Part shown: piece after piece, positions 1-5,463 of the stretch
Layout: each line of letters starts with the position of its first letter
Position numbering within the stretch: position 1 is the first letter of the stretch
From: an uncultured Mycoplasmatota bacterium
Lineage (GTDB): Bacteria > Bacillota_I > Bacilli_A > RF39 > UBA660
Assembly: GCA_947645535.1 (NCBI GenBank)
Contig: CANSDD010000064.1
Location: forward strand, 1 to 9,405
Direction: 5' to 3'
Length of the DNA: 9,405 nt
Translations under genes and position numbers: made by a program
Notes under the pieces: model-generated
Database searches by the model: none
What the model was told of the DNA's origin: nothing
What the model saw: only the letters and a program-made list of their open reading frames with translations

Positions 1-204
1 ATGATAGAAAAGAAAGATAGAAGTATAGGAATTATAATTGAGATAAAGTTAGCAAATCAAAAGGAAGAAATGGAAGAATTAGCTATAAAAGCATTAAATC
101 AAATAAAGACACAAGAATATTATAAAGAATTAGAGTTAGATAAAGTAGAGGCTATAAATAAGTATTCGATTGTATTTTATGGAAAAGAATGTATTGTGAG
201 ATAA
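1..204 (+). CDS. C-terminus of PD-(D/E)XK nuclease-like (AAA-ATPase-associated) protein, 5' end outside window
   Basis: Only the last 67 residues are visible; the reading frame is open to base 1, so the ATG at base 1 need not be the start. The visible part looks like the end of the PD-(D/E)XK_9 nuclease domain found at the C-terminus of 'AAA family ATPase / DUF1703' proteins, which are usually around 500 residues or longer. Seen: a hydrophobic strand ending in an E-x-K motif (E14-I15-K16), which would be the E-x-K half of the nuclease signature; a following helix with an 'ALNQI' segment (residues 31-35); and a final strand ending in FYGK (59-62), common at the end of this family. The catalytic Asp and the N-terminal ATPase would lie upstream, out of view. 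The biological role of the family is poorly understood. The gene ends in TAA inside a terminator hairpin and is separated from the next gene by 415 bases. Confidence 0.7.
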   Translation: MIEKKDRSIGIIIEIKLANQKEEMEELAIKALNQIKTQEYYKELELDKVEAINKYSIVFYGKECIVR

Positions 205-287
205 TACATTCTTTTAACTATAAATTTTTTTTGTTCTTTTAACATTATTTCAATTGTTTCTCTATGTTCTAAATTCATATGTTTCAT
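177..287 (-). pseudogene. Remnant of the N-terminus of an IS30-family transposase
   Basis: On the minus strand an ATG at 287-285 follows a good ribosome binding site (GAGAGG at 298-293, 5-base spacing) and opens a 36-codon frame ending in TAA at 177. The first 22 or so residues begin MKHMNLEHRETIEIMLKE, which matches the start of IS30-family transposases (typically K-H-L-T/N-L-E-x-R-x-x-I-E-x-L-L-K-E). The resemblance stops at about base 216, where the sequence becomes the terminator hairpin of the nuclease gene. Full IS30 transposases are over 300 residues, so nearly all of the gene, including the DDE catalytic domain, is missing. It is a decayed or deletion-truncated element. The call rests on recognising the N-terminal pattern only. 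Confidence 0.55.
183..215 (+). terminator. Intrinsic terminator overlapping the nuclease stop codon
   Basis: A perfect 13-bp inverted repeat (183-195 pairs with 203-215) with a 7-base loop that contains most of the TAA stop codon. The right arm ends in TTTT, and further T-runs follow. The stem is AT-rich but long. The last codons of the nuclease gene therefore double as the left arm of the hairpin. Confidence 0.65.
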
Positions 288-369
288 TTTTTCCTCTCTT
301 TCTTATAGACACATAAATCTTGTTTATTATAGCTTATAGTTAGAGAAATTTTGATTAGAATAAGAAAAA

Positions 370-478
370 GAGAGTTTACAAATAGAAAAACACATATCAA
401 AAAATATGAAATAAGTGTGTTTTCAAATGTAATCTCTCATTTGTAAAAAGAGGGTTTCAAAATGTAAAATCTCTACAT
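370..478. repeat. Cluster of inverted and direct repeats, possibly the end of the IS30 remnant
   Basis: Two kinds of structure overlap here. First, an imperfect inverted repeat of about 25 bases pairs 370-394 with 416-438; its inner 8 bp (AAAACACA, 387-394, against TGTGTTTT, 416-423) are perfect. Second, a direct repeat occurs at 421-440 and 455-478, sharing TTTCAA, ATGTAA, TCTCT and a final CAT, with small insertions in the second copy. A related ATTTGTAAAAAGAG lies at 439-452. The block lies upstream of the transposase remnant read on the minus strand, where the terminus and promoter of an insertion sequence would sit. That link is inference. No open reading frame of note crosses the block. 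Confidence 0.5.
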
Positions 479-520
479 GAGAAAAAACGTGGATTTAAAA
501 AAGAAATGTACGAGTTTTTA

Positions 521-541
521 TAATTTACCTAATACGTTAAT
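521..541 (+). promoter_or_regulatory. Candidate antitoxin operator, upstream copy
   Basis: This 21-bp element matches 579-599 at 17 of 21 positions; the right half TACGTTAAT is identical in both copies. It lies just upstream of the -35 hexamer of the toxin-antitoxin promoter. HigA-type antitoxins usually repress their own operon by binding repeated sites around the promoter, so this is the natural binding-site candidate. The function is inferred from position and repetition. Confidence 0.55.
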
Positions 542-548
542 TAAAATA

Positions 549-577
549 TTTACTTTTATACGCTTTCAATGTATAAT
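549..577 (+). promoter_or_regulatory. Promoter of the toxin-antitoxin operon
   Basis: A TTTACT -35 hexamer (549-554) and a perfect TATAAT -10 (572-577) are separated by 17 bp. Transcription would start around 584, inside the downstream operator copy and about 35 bases before the toxin ATG. The promoter sits between the two operator-like repeats. Confidence 0.7.
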
Positions 578-578
578 A

Positions 579-599
579 CAATTAACCAATTACGTTAAT
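579..599 (+). promoter_or_regulatory. Candidate antitoxin operator, downstream copy
   Basis: Second copy of the 21-bp element, immediately after the -10 box and covering the likely transcription start. It contains an inverted repeat, ATTAAC (581-586) and GTTAAT (594-599), separated by 7 bases, as expected for a dimeric helix-turn-helix repressor. The repeat at 521-541 keeps the right half but has a degenerate left half, so this copy may be the stronger site. Confidence 0.6.
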
Positions 600-619
600 C
601 AAAGAGAAAGGAGAAAATA

Positions 620-952
620 ATGATATTAACGTATAAAAATGAAAAACTTGAAAATGTTTGTGAAAATCATACATACAATAAGGAATTAGTAAAAAAATAT
701 GGAAGTGAAGTTGCTCAAAAATTACCACTTAGAATTAAACAATTAAAATCCTTTACTTCACTAGATGAAATTCCAACAAATCCACCTTTTAGAAGACATA
801 AGTTAACAGGAAAAAGACAAGAACAATTTGCTATAAACATTACTGGACAGTATAGACTAATATTTAAATCAAAAGAGAATAATATAATAATAGAAGATTT
901 AAAAGAAATAAAAGAAATAGAAATAATGGAGGTGTCCAAACATTATGAGTAA
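620..952 (+). CDS. higB: HigB-like toxin (RelE/ParE superfamily)
   Basis: A 110-residue protein of the size and layout of HigB toxins, which are ribosome-dependent mRNA endonucleases that cut mRNA in the A site. Seen: the family core 'R-R-H-K-L-x-G' (residues 58-64), then the strand F70-A71-I72-N73, then G76-Q77-Y78-R79-L80-I81-F82, which corresponds to the 'v.g.yRi.F' strand of the RelE fold, and a C-terminal strand with H108. The start is supported by AAAGGAG at 607-613, 6 bases before the ATG. The frame overlaps the antitoxin start by 8 bases, so the two genes are almost certainly translationally coupled. The toxin-first gene order is the usual higBA order. Basic residues in the middle agree with RNA binding. 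Expression should be held down by the antitoxin acting on the flanking operator repeats. Activity itself is inferred from the family. Confidence 0.85.
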   Translation: MILTYKNEKLENVCENHTYNKELVKKYGSEVAQKLPLRIKQLKSFTSLDEIPTNPPFRRHKLTGKRQEQFAINITGQYRLIFKSKENNIIIEDLKEIKEIEIMEVSKHYE

Positions 953-2015
953 ATTAAATAAATTTGAAGAATATATCATAGCACCTGGAGAAACCATTTT
1001 AGAATTATTAGAAGTAAATTGTATGAGTCAGCTAGATCTTGCTGATAAAACTGGAATCAGTAAAAAAACAATTAATGAAATTGTAAAAGGAAAAGCACCA
1101 ATTACAACTACAACTGCAATTAAATTAGAGTATGTCTTTCACATACCTGCAAGTTTTTGGAACAATTTAGAAAGTAACTATAGAGAGGCATTAGAGAGAA
1201 AAAAGGATATGGAATCTATTCAAGAAGATGAAAAATTCTTAATTCATATTCCTTATTCAGAAATGTCAAAACGTAATTGGGATTTTATTGAACAAACAAG
1301 AAATCCACAGGAAAAAGTTATCAATTTAAGAAAATTTTTTTCTGTTGCTTCTCTTGAGTTTGATACAGAATTAAAAAGAAAACTTGCATTTCGTAAAAGT
1401 AAAAATGATAAATTTTCATTTGATTCACTATATTGTTGGCTCAGATATGGAGAAATACAAGCTAATAAAGATGAATATCCAAATTTCAATATTGAACAAT
1501 TAAAAATAAATACTTATAAAATAAGAGAACTTGCTGATAAACCTTTTCTAGAAGAATATAATCAAATAAAAGAATTATTAAAAGAATGTGGTATTGCACT
1601 TATTTTTGAGCCACATCTTCCTAATACATATGTGAACGGAGTTTCATATAAAATTTCTTGTGAGAAAGCAATTATAATGATTAGTGATAGAGGTAAAAAA
1701 GATGATATCTTATGGTTTACGTTATTTCATGAAATTGCTCATCTTTTACTACATAGTAAAAAAGAAGTATTTATCGATTTAGAAAATACAGAAACAAATG
1801 ATATTGAAGCTGAAGCTGACAAATTTTCTAGAAATATTTTAATACCAGATAATATTTATAATAATTTTATTAAAAATAATAATATTTATAATGAAACAAT
1901 AATAAAAAAATTTTCAATTGAAAATCATATATCTACAGGGATTGTTGTAGGAAGACTTCAAAAAGATAAGATTATTGGTTGGAATGAATTTGGTAATCTA
2001 ATTACTAGAATCTAA
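945..2015 (+). CDS. higA: HigA-like antitoxin fused to ImmA/IrrE-type metallopeptidase
   Basis: A 356-residue fusion. Residues 13-75 form a HigA/XRE helix-turn-helix: the 'APGETILELLE' lead-in typical of HigA, then S28-Q29-L30-D31-L32-A33, turn G37-I38, recognition helix S39-V47, then 'GKAPIT'. After a linker of about 120 residues, the C-terminal part (about 200-345) is an ImmA/IrrE (M78-type) zinc peptidase: H262-E263-I264-A265-H266 supplies two zinc ligands and the catalytic Glu, followed by a downstream Glu (E288 or E290) in 'E-A-E-A-D-K-F' and the 'ILIP' end of the motif. The ligands look intact, so the peptidase is probably active. GGAGGTG (928-934) supports the ATG at 945; the gene overlaps higB by 8 bases. 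Known ImmA/IrrE proteins cleave helix-turn-helix repressors under stress, so this fusion may link antitoxin removal to a signal. That role is inference. A terminator follows the stop directly. Confidence 0.88.
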   Translation: MSKLNKFEEYIIAPGETILELLEVNCMSQLDLADKTGISKKTINEIVKGKAPITTTTAIKLEYVFHIPASFWNNLESNYREALERKKDMESIQEDEKFLIHIPYSEMSKRNWDFIEQTRNPQEKVINLRKFFSVASLEFDTELKRKLAFRKSKNDKFSFDSLYCWLRYGEIQANKDEYPNFNIEQLKINTYKIRELADKPFLEEYNQIKELLKECGIALIFEPHLPNTYVNGVSYKISCEKAIIMISDRGKKDDILWFTLFHEIAHLLLHSKKEVFIDLENTETNDIEAEADKFSRNILIPDNIYNNFIKNNNIYNETIIKKFSIENHISTGIVVGRLQKDKIIGWNEFGNLITRI

Positions 2016-2043
2016 AGAAAACAAAACATAAGTTTTCTTTTTT
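2014..2043 (+). terminator. Intrinsic terminator of the toxin-antitoxin operon
   Basis: A perfect 9-bp stem (2014-2022 with 2032-2040), a 9-base loop and a run of six T at 2038-2043. The hairpin begins within the antitoxin stop codon and separates the module from feoA. Confidence 0.75.
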
Positions 2044-2097
2044 CATTTTCAAAACTAAAAAATTATATTTCAAAATGATAAAATAACTTTTCTAAAT

Positions 2098-2131
2098 TTC
2101 ACACATTTTTATTCTTTACATACATTATAAT
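2098..2131 (+). promoter_or_regulatory. Probable feoAB promoter region
   Basis: Two overlapping readings are possible. One is TTCACA (2098-2103) with TACATT (2121-2126) at 17-bp spacing. The other is a perfect TATAAT -10 (2126-2131) with no good -35. Either places the start 10-20 bases before the feoA ribosome binding site. I see no convincing iron-regulator (Fur/DtxR) site. Confidence 0.45.
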
Positions 2132-2155
2132 GACAAACTAATTGGAGTGAGAAAA

Positions 2156-2410
2156 ATGGAAAAACTTATATCCTTAGGGACATTAAATCCTGGAGAAACT
2201 GGTATTGTAGTGAAAATAAATACAACTGACAAATTAAAAAGAAGATTTCTAGATTTAGGTATTGTACCTAATACAAAGATAAAAATATTATATGAAAGTC
2301 CATTTAAAGAACCAAAAGCATATTTAATTAGAGGGGCTGTTATTGCTCTTAGAGAAGAAGATGCTGAAATGATAAAAGTTACAAGAATGGAGGAATCTCT
2401 ATGGGATTAA
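2156..2410 (+). CDS. feoA: Ferrous iron transport protein A (FeoA)
   Basis: A small cytosolic SH3-fold protein that partners FeoB in uptake of Fe(II). Seen: the opening 'LISLGTLNPGETG', the central 'KRRFLDLGIVPNTKIKIL' segment and the closing 'RGAVIALREEDAEMIKV' strands, all hallmarks of the family. The length (84 residues) is normal. I chose the ATG at 2156 rather than the GTG at 2147 because GGAGTG (2144-2149) is the ribosome binding site with 6-base spacing, and the GTG lies inside it. The last 10 bases overlap the start of feoB, so the two are coupled. FeoA is thought to act on the G-domain of FeoB or to help assemble the complex; its exact role is unsettled. Confidence 0.92.
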   Translation: MEKLISLGTLNPGETGIVVKINTTDKLKRRFLDLGIVPNTKIKILYESPFKEPKAYLIRGAVIALREEDAEMIKVTRMEESLWD

Positions 2411-4533
2411 CTTCATCATCTACTGGATTTAAAACAAATAAAAAATTTTATATTAACAAAAAAGAAAATGGCAAAATCATTGCACTTGCAGGAAATCCAA
2501 ATGTTGGTAAAAGTACTGTTTTTAATGAATTAACTGGTTTAAATCAACATACTGGGAATTGGCCTGGAAAAACAGTTAGTAACGCACAAGGAACATATAC
2601 TTATGGAAATAGAAATTTTACCCTCGTAGATTTACCTGGAACATATTCTTTACTAGCAAGTTCTGTTGAAGAAGAAGTTGCGAGAGATTTTATTTGTTTT
2701 GGCAATCCTGATACAACAGTTATTGTAGTAGATGCAACTAATCTAGAACGTAACTTAAACTTAGTATTACAAATTATTGAATTAACTGACAAAGCAGTCT
2801 TATGTTTAAACCTTTTAGATGAAGCAAAAAAGAAAAAAATAGATATTGATTTAACAAAATTATCTTATTCTCTTGGTATTTTTGTTGTAGGAACAAGTGC
2901 TAGAAATCATCAAGGATTGGATGATTTAATGGAAAAGATAAAAATTGTAAGTAATACGGATTTAGAATTCAAACCATTTATGGTATCTTACCCTGAGGAA
3001 ATTGAAAGTGCTATTGCAATGATAATACCAGAAATCAATAAACTTGTTGATGATGAAAAGAAAAGTCGTTTTATCAGTTTAAAATTATTAGATAGAAACA
3101 CTTCTTTAGCAAAATCATTAGAAGAATATTTAGAAATTGATATTTTAGAAAATAAATCTTTAAAAATTGCTATAGAAAATGCACATAGGTATTTAAAAGA
3201 ACATAATATAGAAGATGTTAATGATGAAATAGTAACTACTATTGTCAAAGAAAGTGAAAGAATTTATCAAAATTCAGTTACACTTCACGATAAAAGATAC
3301 AATGAAAAAGATCAAAAAATAGATAAAATATTCACATCTAAATGGTTTGGAATACCTATGATGTTATTATTACTATGTGGTATTTTTTGGTTTACTATTA
3401 CTGGTGCTAATTATCCATCTGAATTATTATCAAAATTTTTATTTAGCTTTGAGCCACATCTTGTGAATATACTAAAATTTATTCATACTCCATCTTGGAT
3501 TTTAGAACCAATAGTATATGGAATTTATCAAACACTTGCTTCTGTTGTCTCTGTTATGCTACCACCTATGGCTATCTTCTTCCCTCTTTTCACATTATTA
3601 GAAGATTCTGGATTTTTACCAAGAATTGCCTTTAACATGGACCATCTCTTTAAAAAAGCATCTTGCCATGGAAAACAATCACTTACTATGTGTATGGGAT
3701 TTGGATGTAATGCTTGTGGAGTTGTTGGCTGCCGAATTATTGATTCTCCAAGAGAAAGATTATTAGCTATTCTTACAAATAATTTTGTACCTTGCAATGG
3801 TAGATTTCCAATGTTAATTTCAATTATCACAATGTTTTTTGCTGGAATTATCTCATCTACCTTCTTAAGTTCTATCACTTCTACACTGATACTCATTACA
3901 GTAATTCTAATTTGTATTATAATGACATTTCTAATTTCCAAACTACTTTCAAAAACATTATTAAAAGGTTATCCATCGTCTTTTATTTTAGAACTTCCAC
4001 CATATAGAAAACCACAAATTGGAAAAGTAATTATTCGTTCTATTCTAGACAGAACAATATTTGTTCTTGGTAGAGCAATTATGGTAGCCGCCCCTGCTGG
4101 GTTACTTATTTGGATTCTTGCCAATATAAAAATTGGAAATCTTAGTATTCTGACTCACTTTACTTCATTTTTAGATCCATTTGCTAAAATAATAGGTTTA
4201 GATGGTGTTATTTTAATGGCATTCATATTAGGCCTTCCAGCAAATGAAATTGTAATGCCAATTATTATTATGAGTTACTTATCTAGTAGCACACTCGTAG
4301 AATTTAACAATTTATTAGCTTTAAAAGACTTACTTGTTCAAAATGGTTGGACATATATAACAGCAATCTGTACAATGATTTTTGCTTGTTTTCACTTTCC
4401 TTGTGGAACAACAATCTTAACAATAAAAAAAGAGACAAACAGTTTAAAATGGACTATTATCTCTTGCGTGCTTCCTACAATTATCGGATTTATTCTATGT
4501 TTTATTGTTGCTTTTATTTTAAGATGTTTCTAA
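2401..4533 (+). CDS. feoB: Ferrous iron transporter FeoB (GTP-binding membrane protein)
   Basis: A 710-residue inner-membrane Fe(II) transporter. The N-terminal G domain shows G1 GNPNVGKS (31-38), a likely G2 Thr (T58 in 'NWPGKT'), G3 DLPG (77-80), G4 NLLD (137-140) and G5 GTSA (164-167). A helical spacer domain follows (about 190-310), then the membrane part with several hydrophobic segments from about 316 to 708. Core transport motifs are present: GFGCNACGVVGCR (433-445), NFVPCNGRFP (461-470), GLPANEIVMP (611-620) and FHFPCGTT (664-671) before a conserved KKE. These match the cysteine-rich gate motifs of the Firmicutes-type FeoB. The start at 2401 overlaps feoA and is preceded by an AGGA-type site. 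The protein has about 24 extra Ser/Thr/Lys-rich residues before the G1 strand compared with short FeoBs. Fe(II) uptake suits an anaerobic habitat and the superoxide reductase encoded nearby. Confidence 0.96.
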   Translation: MGLTSSSTGFKTNKKFYINKKENGKIIALAGNPNVGKSTVFNELTGLNQHTGNWPGKTVSNAQGTYTYGNRNFTLVDLPGTYSLLASSVEEEVARDFICFGNPDTTVIVVDATNLERNLNLVLQIIELTDKAVLCLNLLDEAKKKKIDIDLTKLSYSLGIFVVGTSARNHQGLDDLMEKIKIVSNTDLEFKPFMVSYPEEIESAIAMIIPEINKLVDDEKKSRFISLKLLDRNTSLAKSLEEYLEIDILENKSLKIAIENAHRYLKEHNIEDVNDEIVTTIVKESERIYQNSVTLHDKRYNEKDQKIDKIFTSKWFGIPMMLLLLCGIFWFTITGANYPSELLSKFLFSFEPHLVNILKFIHTPSWILEPIVYGIYQTLASVVSVMLPPMAIFFPLFTLLEDSGFLPRIAFNMDHLFKKASCHGKQSLTMCMGFGCNACGVVGCRIIDSPRERLLAILTNNFVPCNGRFPMLISIITMFFAGIISSTFLSSITSTLILITVILICIIMTFLISKLLSKTLLKGYPSSFILELPPYRKPQIGKVIIRSILDRTIFVLGRAIMVAAPAGLLIWILANIKIGNLSILTHFTSFLDPFAKIIGLDGVILMAFILGLPANEIVMPIIIMSYLSSSTLVEFNNLLALKDLLVQNGWTYITAICTMIFACFHFPCGTTILTIKKETNSLKWTIISCVLPTIIGFILCFIVAFILRCF

Positions 4534-4565
4534 AAGATTGTCATAAAATCATGACAATTTTTTTA
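4534..4565. terminator. Shared terminator between feoB and the convergent HTH gene
   Basis: A perfect 8-bp stem (ATTGTCAT 4537-4544 with ATGACAAT 4551-4558), extended by A-T and G-T pairs, with a 6-base loop. On the plus strand it is followed by a long T-run (4559-4565), a strong terminator for feoAB. On the minus strand the hairpin lies just after the HTH gene stop (4563), with a weaker CTTTTA tail, so it may work in both directions. Confidence 0.75.
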
Positions 4566-4913
4566 TTTATTGTTTTGATTTTTCTCTAATAAACCATGTT
4601 TTTTCAAAATATAATAAATACAAGAATAACTACGTCTTCCATAAAATTTACAAAAACGTCTAACACTTGCATTACTTCTTTTATACAAACTAACAATCTT
4701 TTCTTCTTCTTCTTTTGGAATTGCTTTATAAGAAGTTTTATTTTTATTACCATGTTCTAACTCTATGGTACCATCTAATATTTCCTTTTTTAATTTTAAA
4801 ATATATTTAGGATGATAACCAGTTATTGACGCAATCTCCTTATAAGTTAACATTGACTTTCCATCTAATTTTTCTTGTATAAAACGAGCTGTATCTTTCT
4901 TATCATATTTCAT
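4563..4913 (-). CDS. Small helix-turn-helix protein resembling the N-terminus of IS1202/ISNCY-type transposases
   Basis: A 116-residue basic protein with no catalytic domain. Residues about 20-45 hold a helix-turn-helix ('LTYKEIASITGYHPKYILKL'). Next comes 'GTIELEHGNKNKTSYKAIPKE', very like the L-x-H-G-N-x-G/N-K linker in IS1202-type transposases. A second helical unit ends in 'SYSCIYYILKKHGLL', the usual end of that bipartite DNA-binding region. An intact transposase would continue with an integrase (DDE) core of about 300 residues; here a TAA stop follows directly. The start at 4913 is chosen over the ATG at 4940 because GGGTGG (4924-4919) sits 5 bases before it. A separate promoter lies immediately upstream, and no terminator separates it from the sortase gene, so it may also be read through from there. 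It is either a domesticated DNA-binding protein or a truncated transposase. Confidence 0.6.
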   Translation of the reverse strand: MKYDKKDTARFIQEKLDGKSMLTYKEIASITGYHPKYILKLKKEILDGTIELEHGNKNKTSYKAIPKEEEEKIVSLYKRSNASVRRFCKFYGRRSYSCIYYILKKHGLLEKNQNNK

Positions 4914-4930
4914 AAAAACCACCCAATTAA

Positions 4931-4960
4931 ATTGTAGCATATAAGGTAATAATTTTTCAA
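4931..4960 (-). promoter_or_regulatory. Promoter of the small HTH gene
   Basis: On the minus strand, TTGAAA (4960-4955) and TACAAT (4936-4931) are spaced by 18 bp, and a TG lies one base before the -10 (extended -10). The predicted start is within about 12 bases of the ATG, giving a very short leader. The -35 overlaps the sortase stop codon. Confidence 0.55.
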
Positions 4961-5463
4961 GATATCATTTTATTTTTTTCACCATTTATTTGACAAATAA
5001 TAATCAGTCGCTTTTGATTATGTTCTGTACAAGTAATAAGTGTTAATTGTTTATTGGTTGTTTCTTCTAAATATTGTATTTCCTCTGGTTTTACTACTAA
5101 AATATTTGTGATTTGATAAAAATATTCTTCGTCATTATTCTTATAAATTACTTCATTTCCTATTTTTAGATTATGAAGAAAATGAAAAATATGACTTCTA
5201 TCATGTCCAGCAATAATAATATTATTTTTATTTCCAACTAAGAGTGTTGGAAAATTATCATCAATTTCTTCTATAGTTCCAATTTTAATAAAGCGCTTTA
5301 TCTGAAATTCAGGAAATTCTAACTCTATTACTCTTTTACTATCATAAAATTCTTTTATATCGTTTTGATAAAATTTCCAAGAAATAGTTTTTTGAATAAA
5401 TGTATCTAAAATCAAATAAATAGAGAAAAGTAATATACTTAATGAAATAATTTTTTTGAACAT
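4957..5463 (-). CDS. Sortase family cysteine transpeptidase
   Basis: A 168-residue sortase that would cleave a sorting motif and link the surface protein to the cell wall or to another subunit. Seen: an N-terminal membrane anchor (about residues 4-22), catalytic His in 'AGHDRS' (H87), catalytic Cys in 'TLITCTE' (C145) and Arg in 'QKRLII' (R152), in the usual order and spacing. The protein is short and lacks the C-terminal membrane helix and N-terminal lid of typical pilin-polymerising class C enzymes, so it looks more like class A/D; I cannot fix the class. The start ATG lies 25 bases inside the 3' end of the surface-protein gene, with AGGATGG as ribosome binding site about 9 bases upstream. 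The pair is therefore coupled, and the upstream protein is its obvious substrate. It ends in TGA, showing that TGA is a stop here. Confidence 0.9.
   Translation of the reverse strand: MFKKIISLSILLFSIYLILDTFIQKTISWKFYQNDIKEFYDSKRVIELEFPEFQIKRFIKIGTIEEIDDNFPTLLVGNKNNIIIAGHDRSHIFHFLHNLKIGNEVIYKNNDEEYFYQITNILVVKPEEIQYLEETTNKQLTLITCTEHNQKRLIIICQINGEKNKMIS

Noticed and set aside
370..478. CRISPR array
   Set aside because: Only two or three imperfect, unevenly spaced repeats, with no spacers and no cas genes nearby.
2070..2095. Possible Fur box before feoA (TGATAAAAT-like sequence)
   Set aside because: Only one half resembles the consensus, and AT-rich spacer gives such matches by chance.
2147..2155. 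GTG at 2147 as the feoA start
   Set aside because: It lies inside the GGAGTG ribosome binding site; the ATG at 2156 has correct spacing and gives the family's usual N-terminus.
3528..3941. 137-codon minus-strand open frame inside feoB
   Set aside because: It is an antisense shadow of conserved FeoB membrane coding sequence with no ribosome binding site or recognisable domain; other short frames opposite real genes were dropped for the same reason.
4347..4589. 80-codon plus-strand frame at the 3' end of feoB
   Set aside because: It overlaps feoB in another frame, runs through the terminator hairpin and has a composition typical of a shifted frame.
4914..4940. ATG at 4940 as the start of the small HTH protein
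   Set aside because: It would lie upstream of the GGGTGG site and across the promoter -10; the ATG at 4913 fits both.
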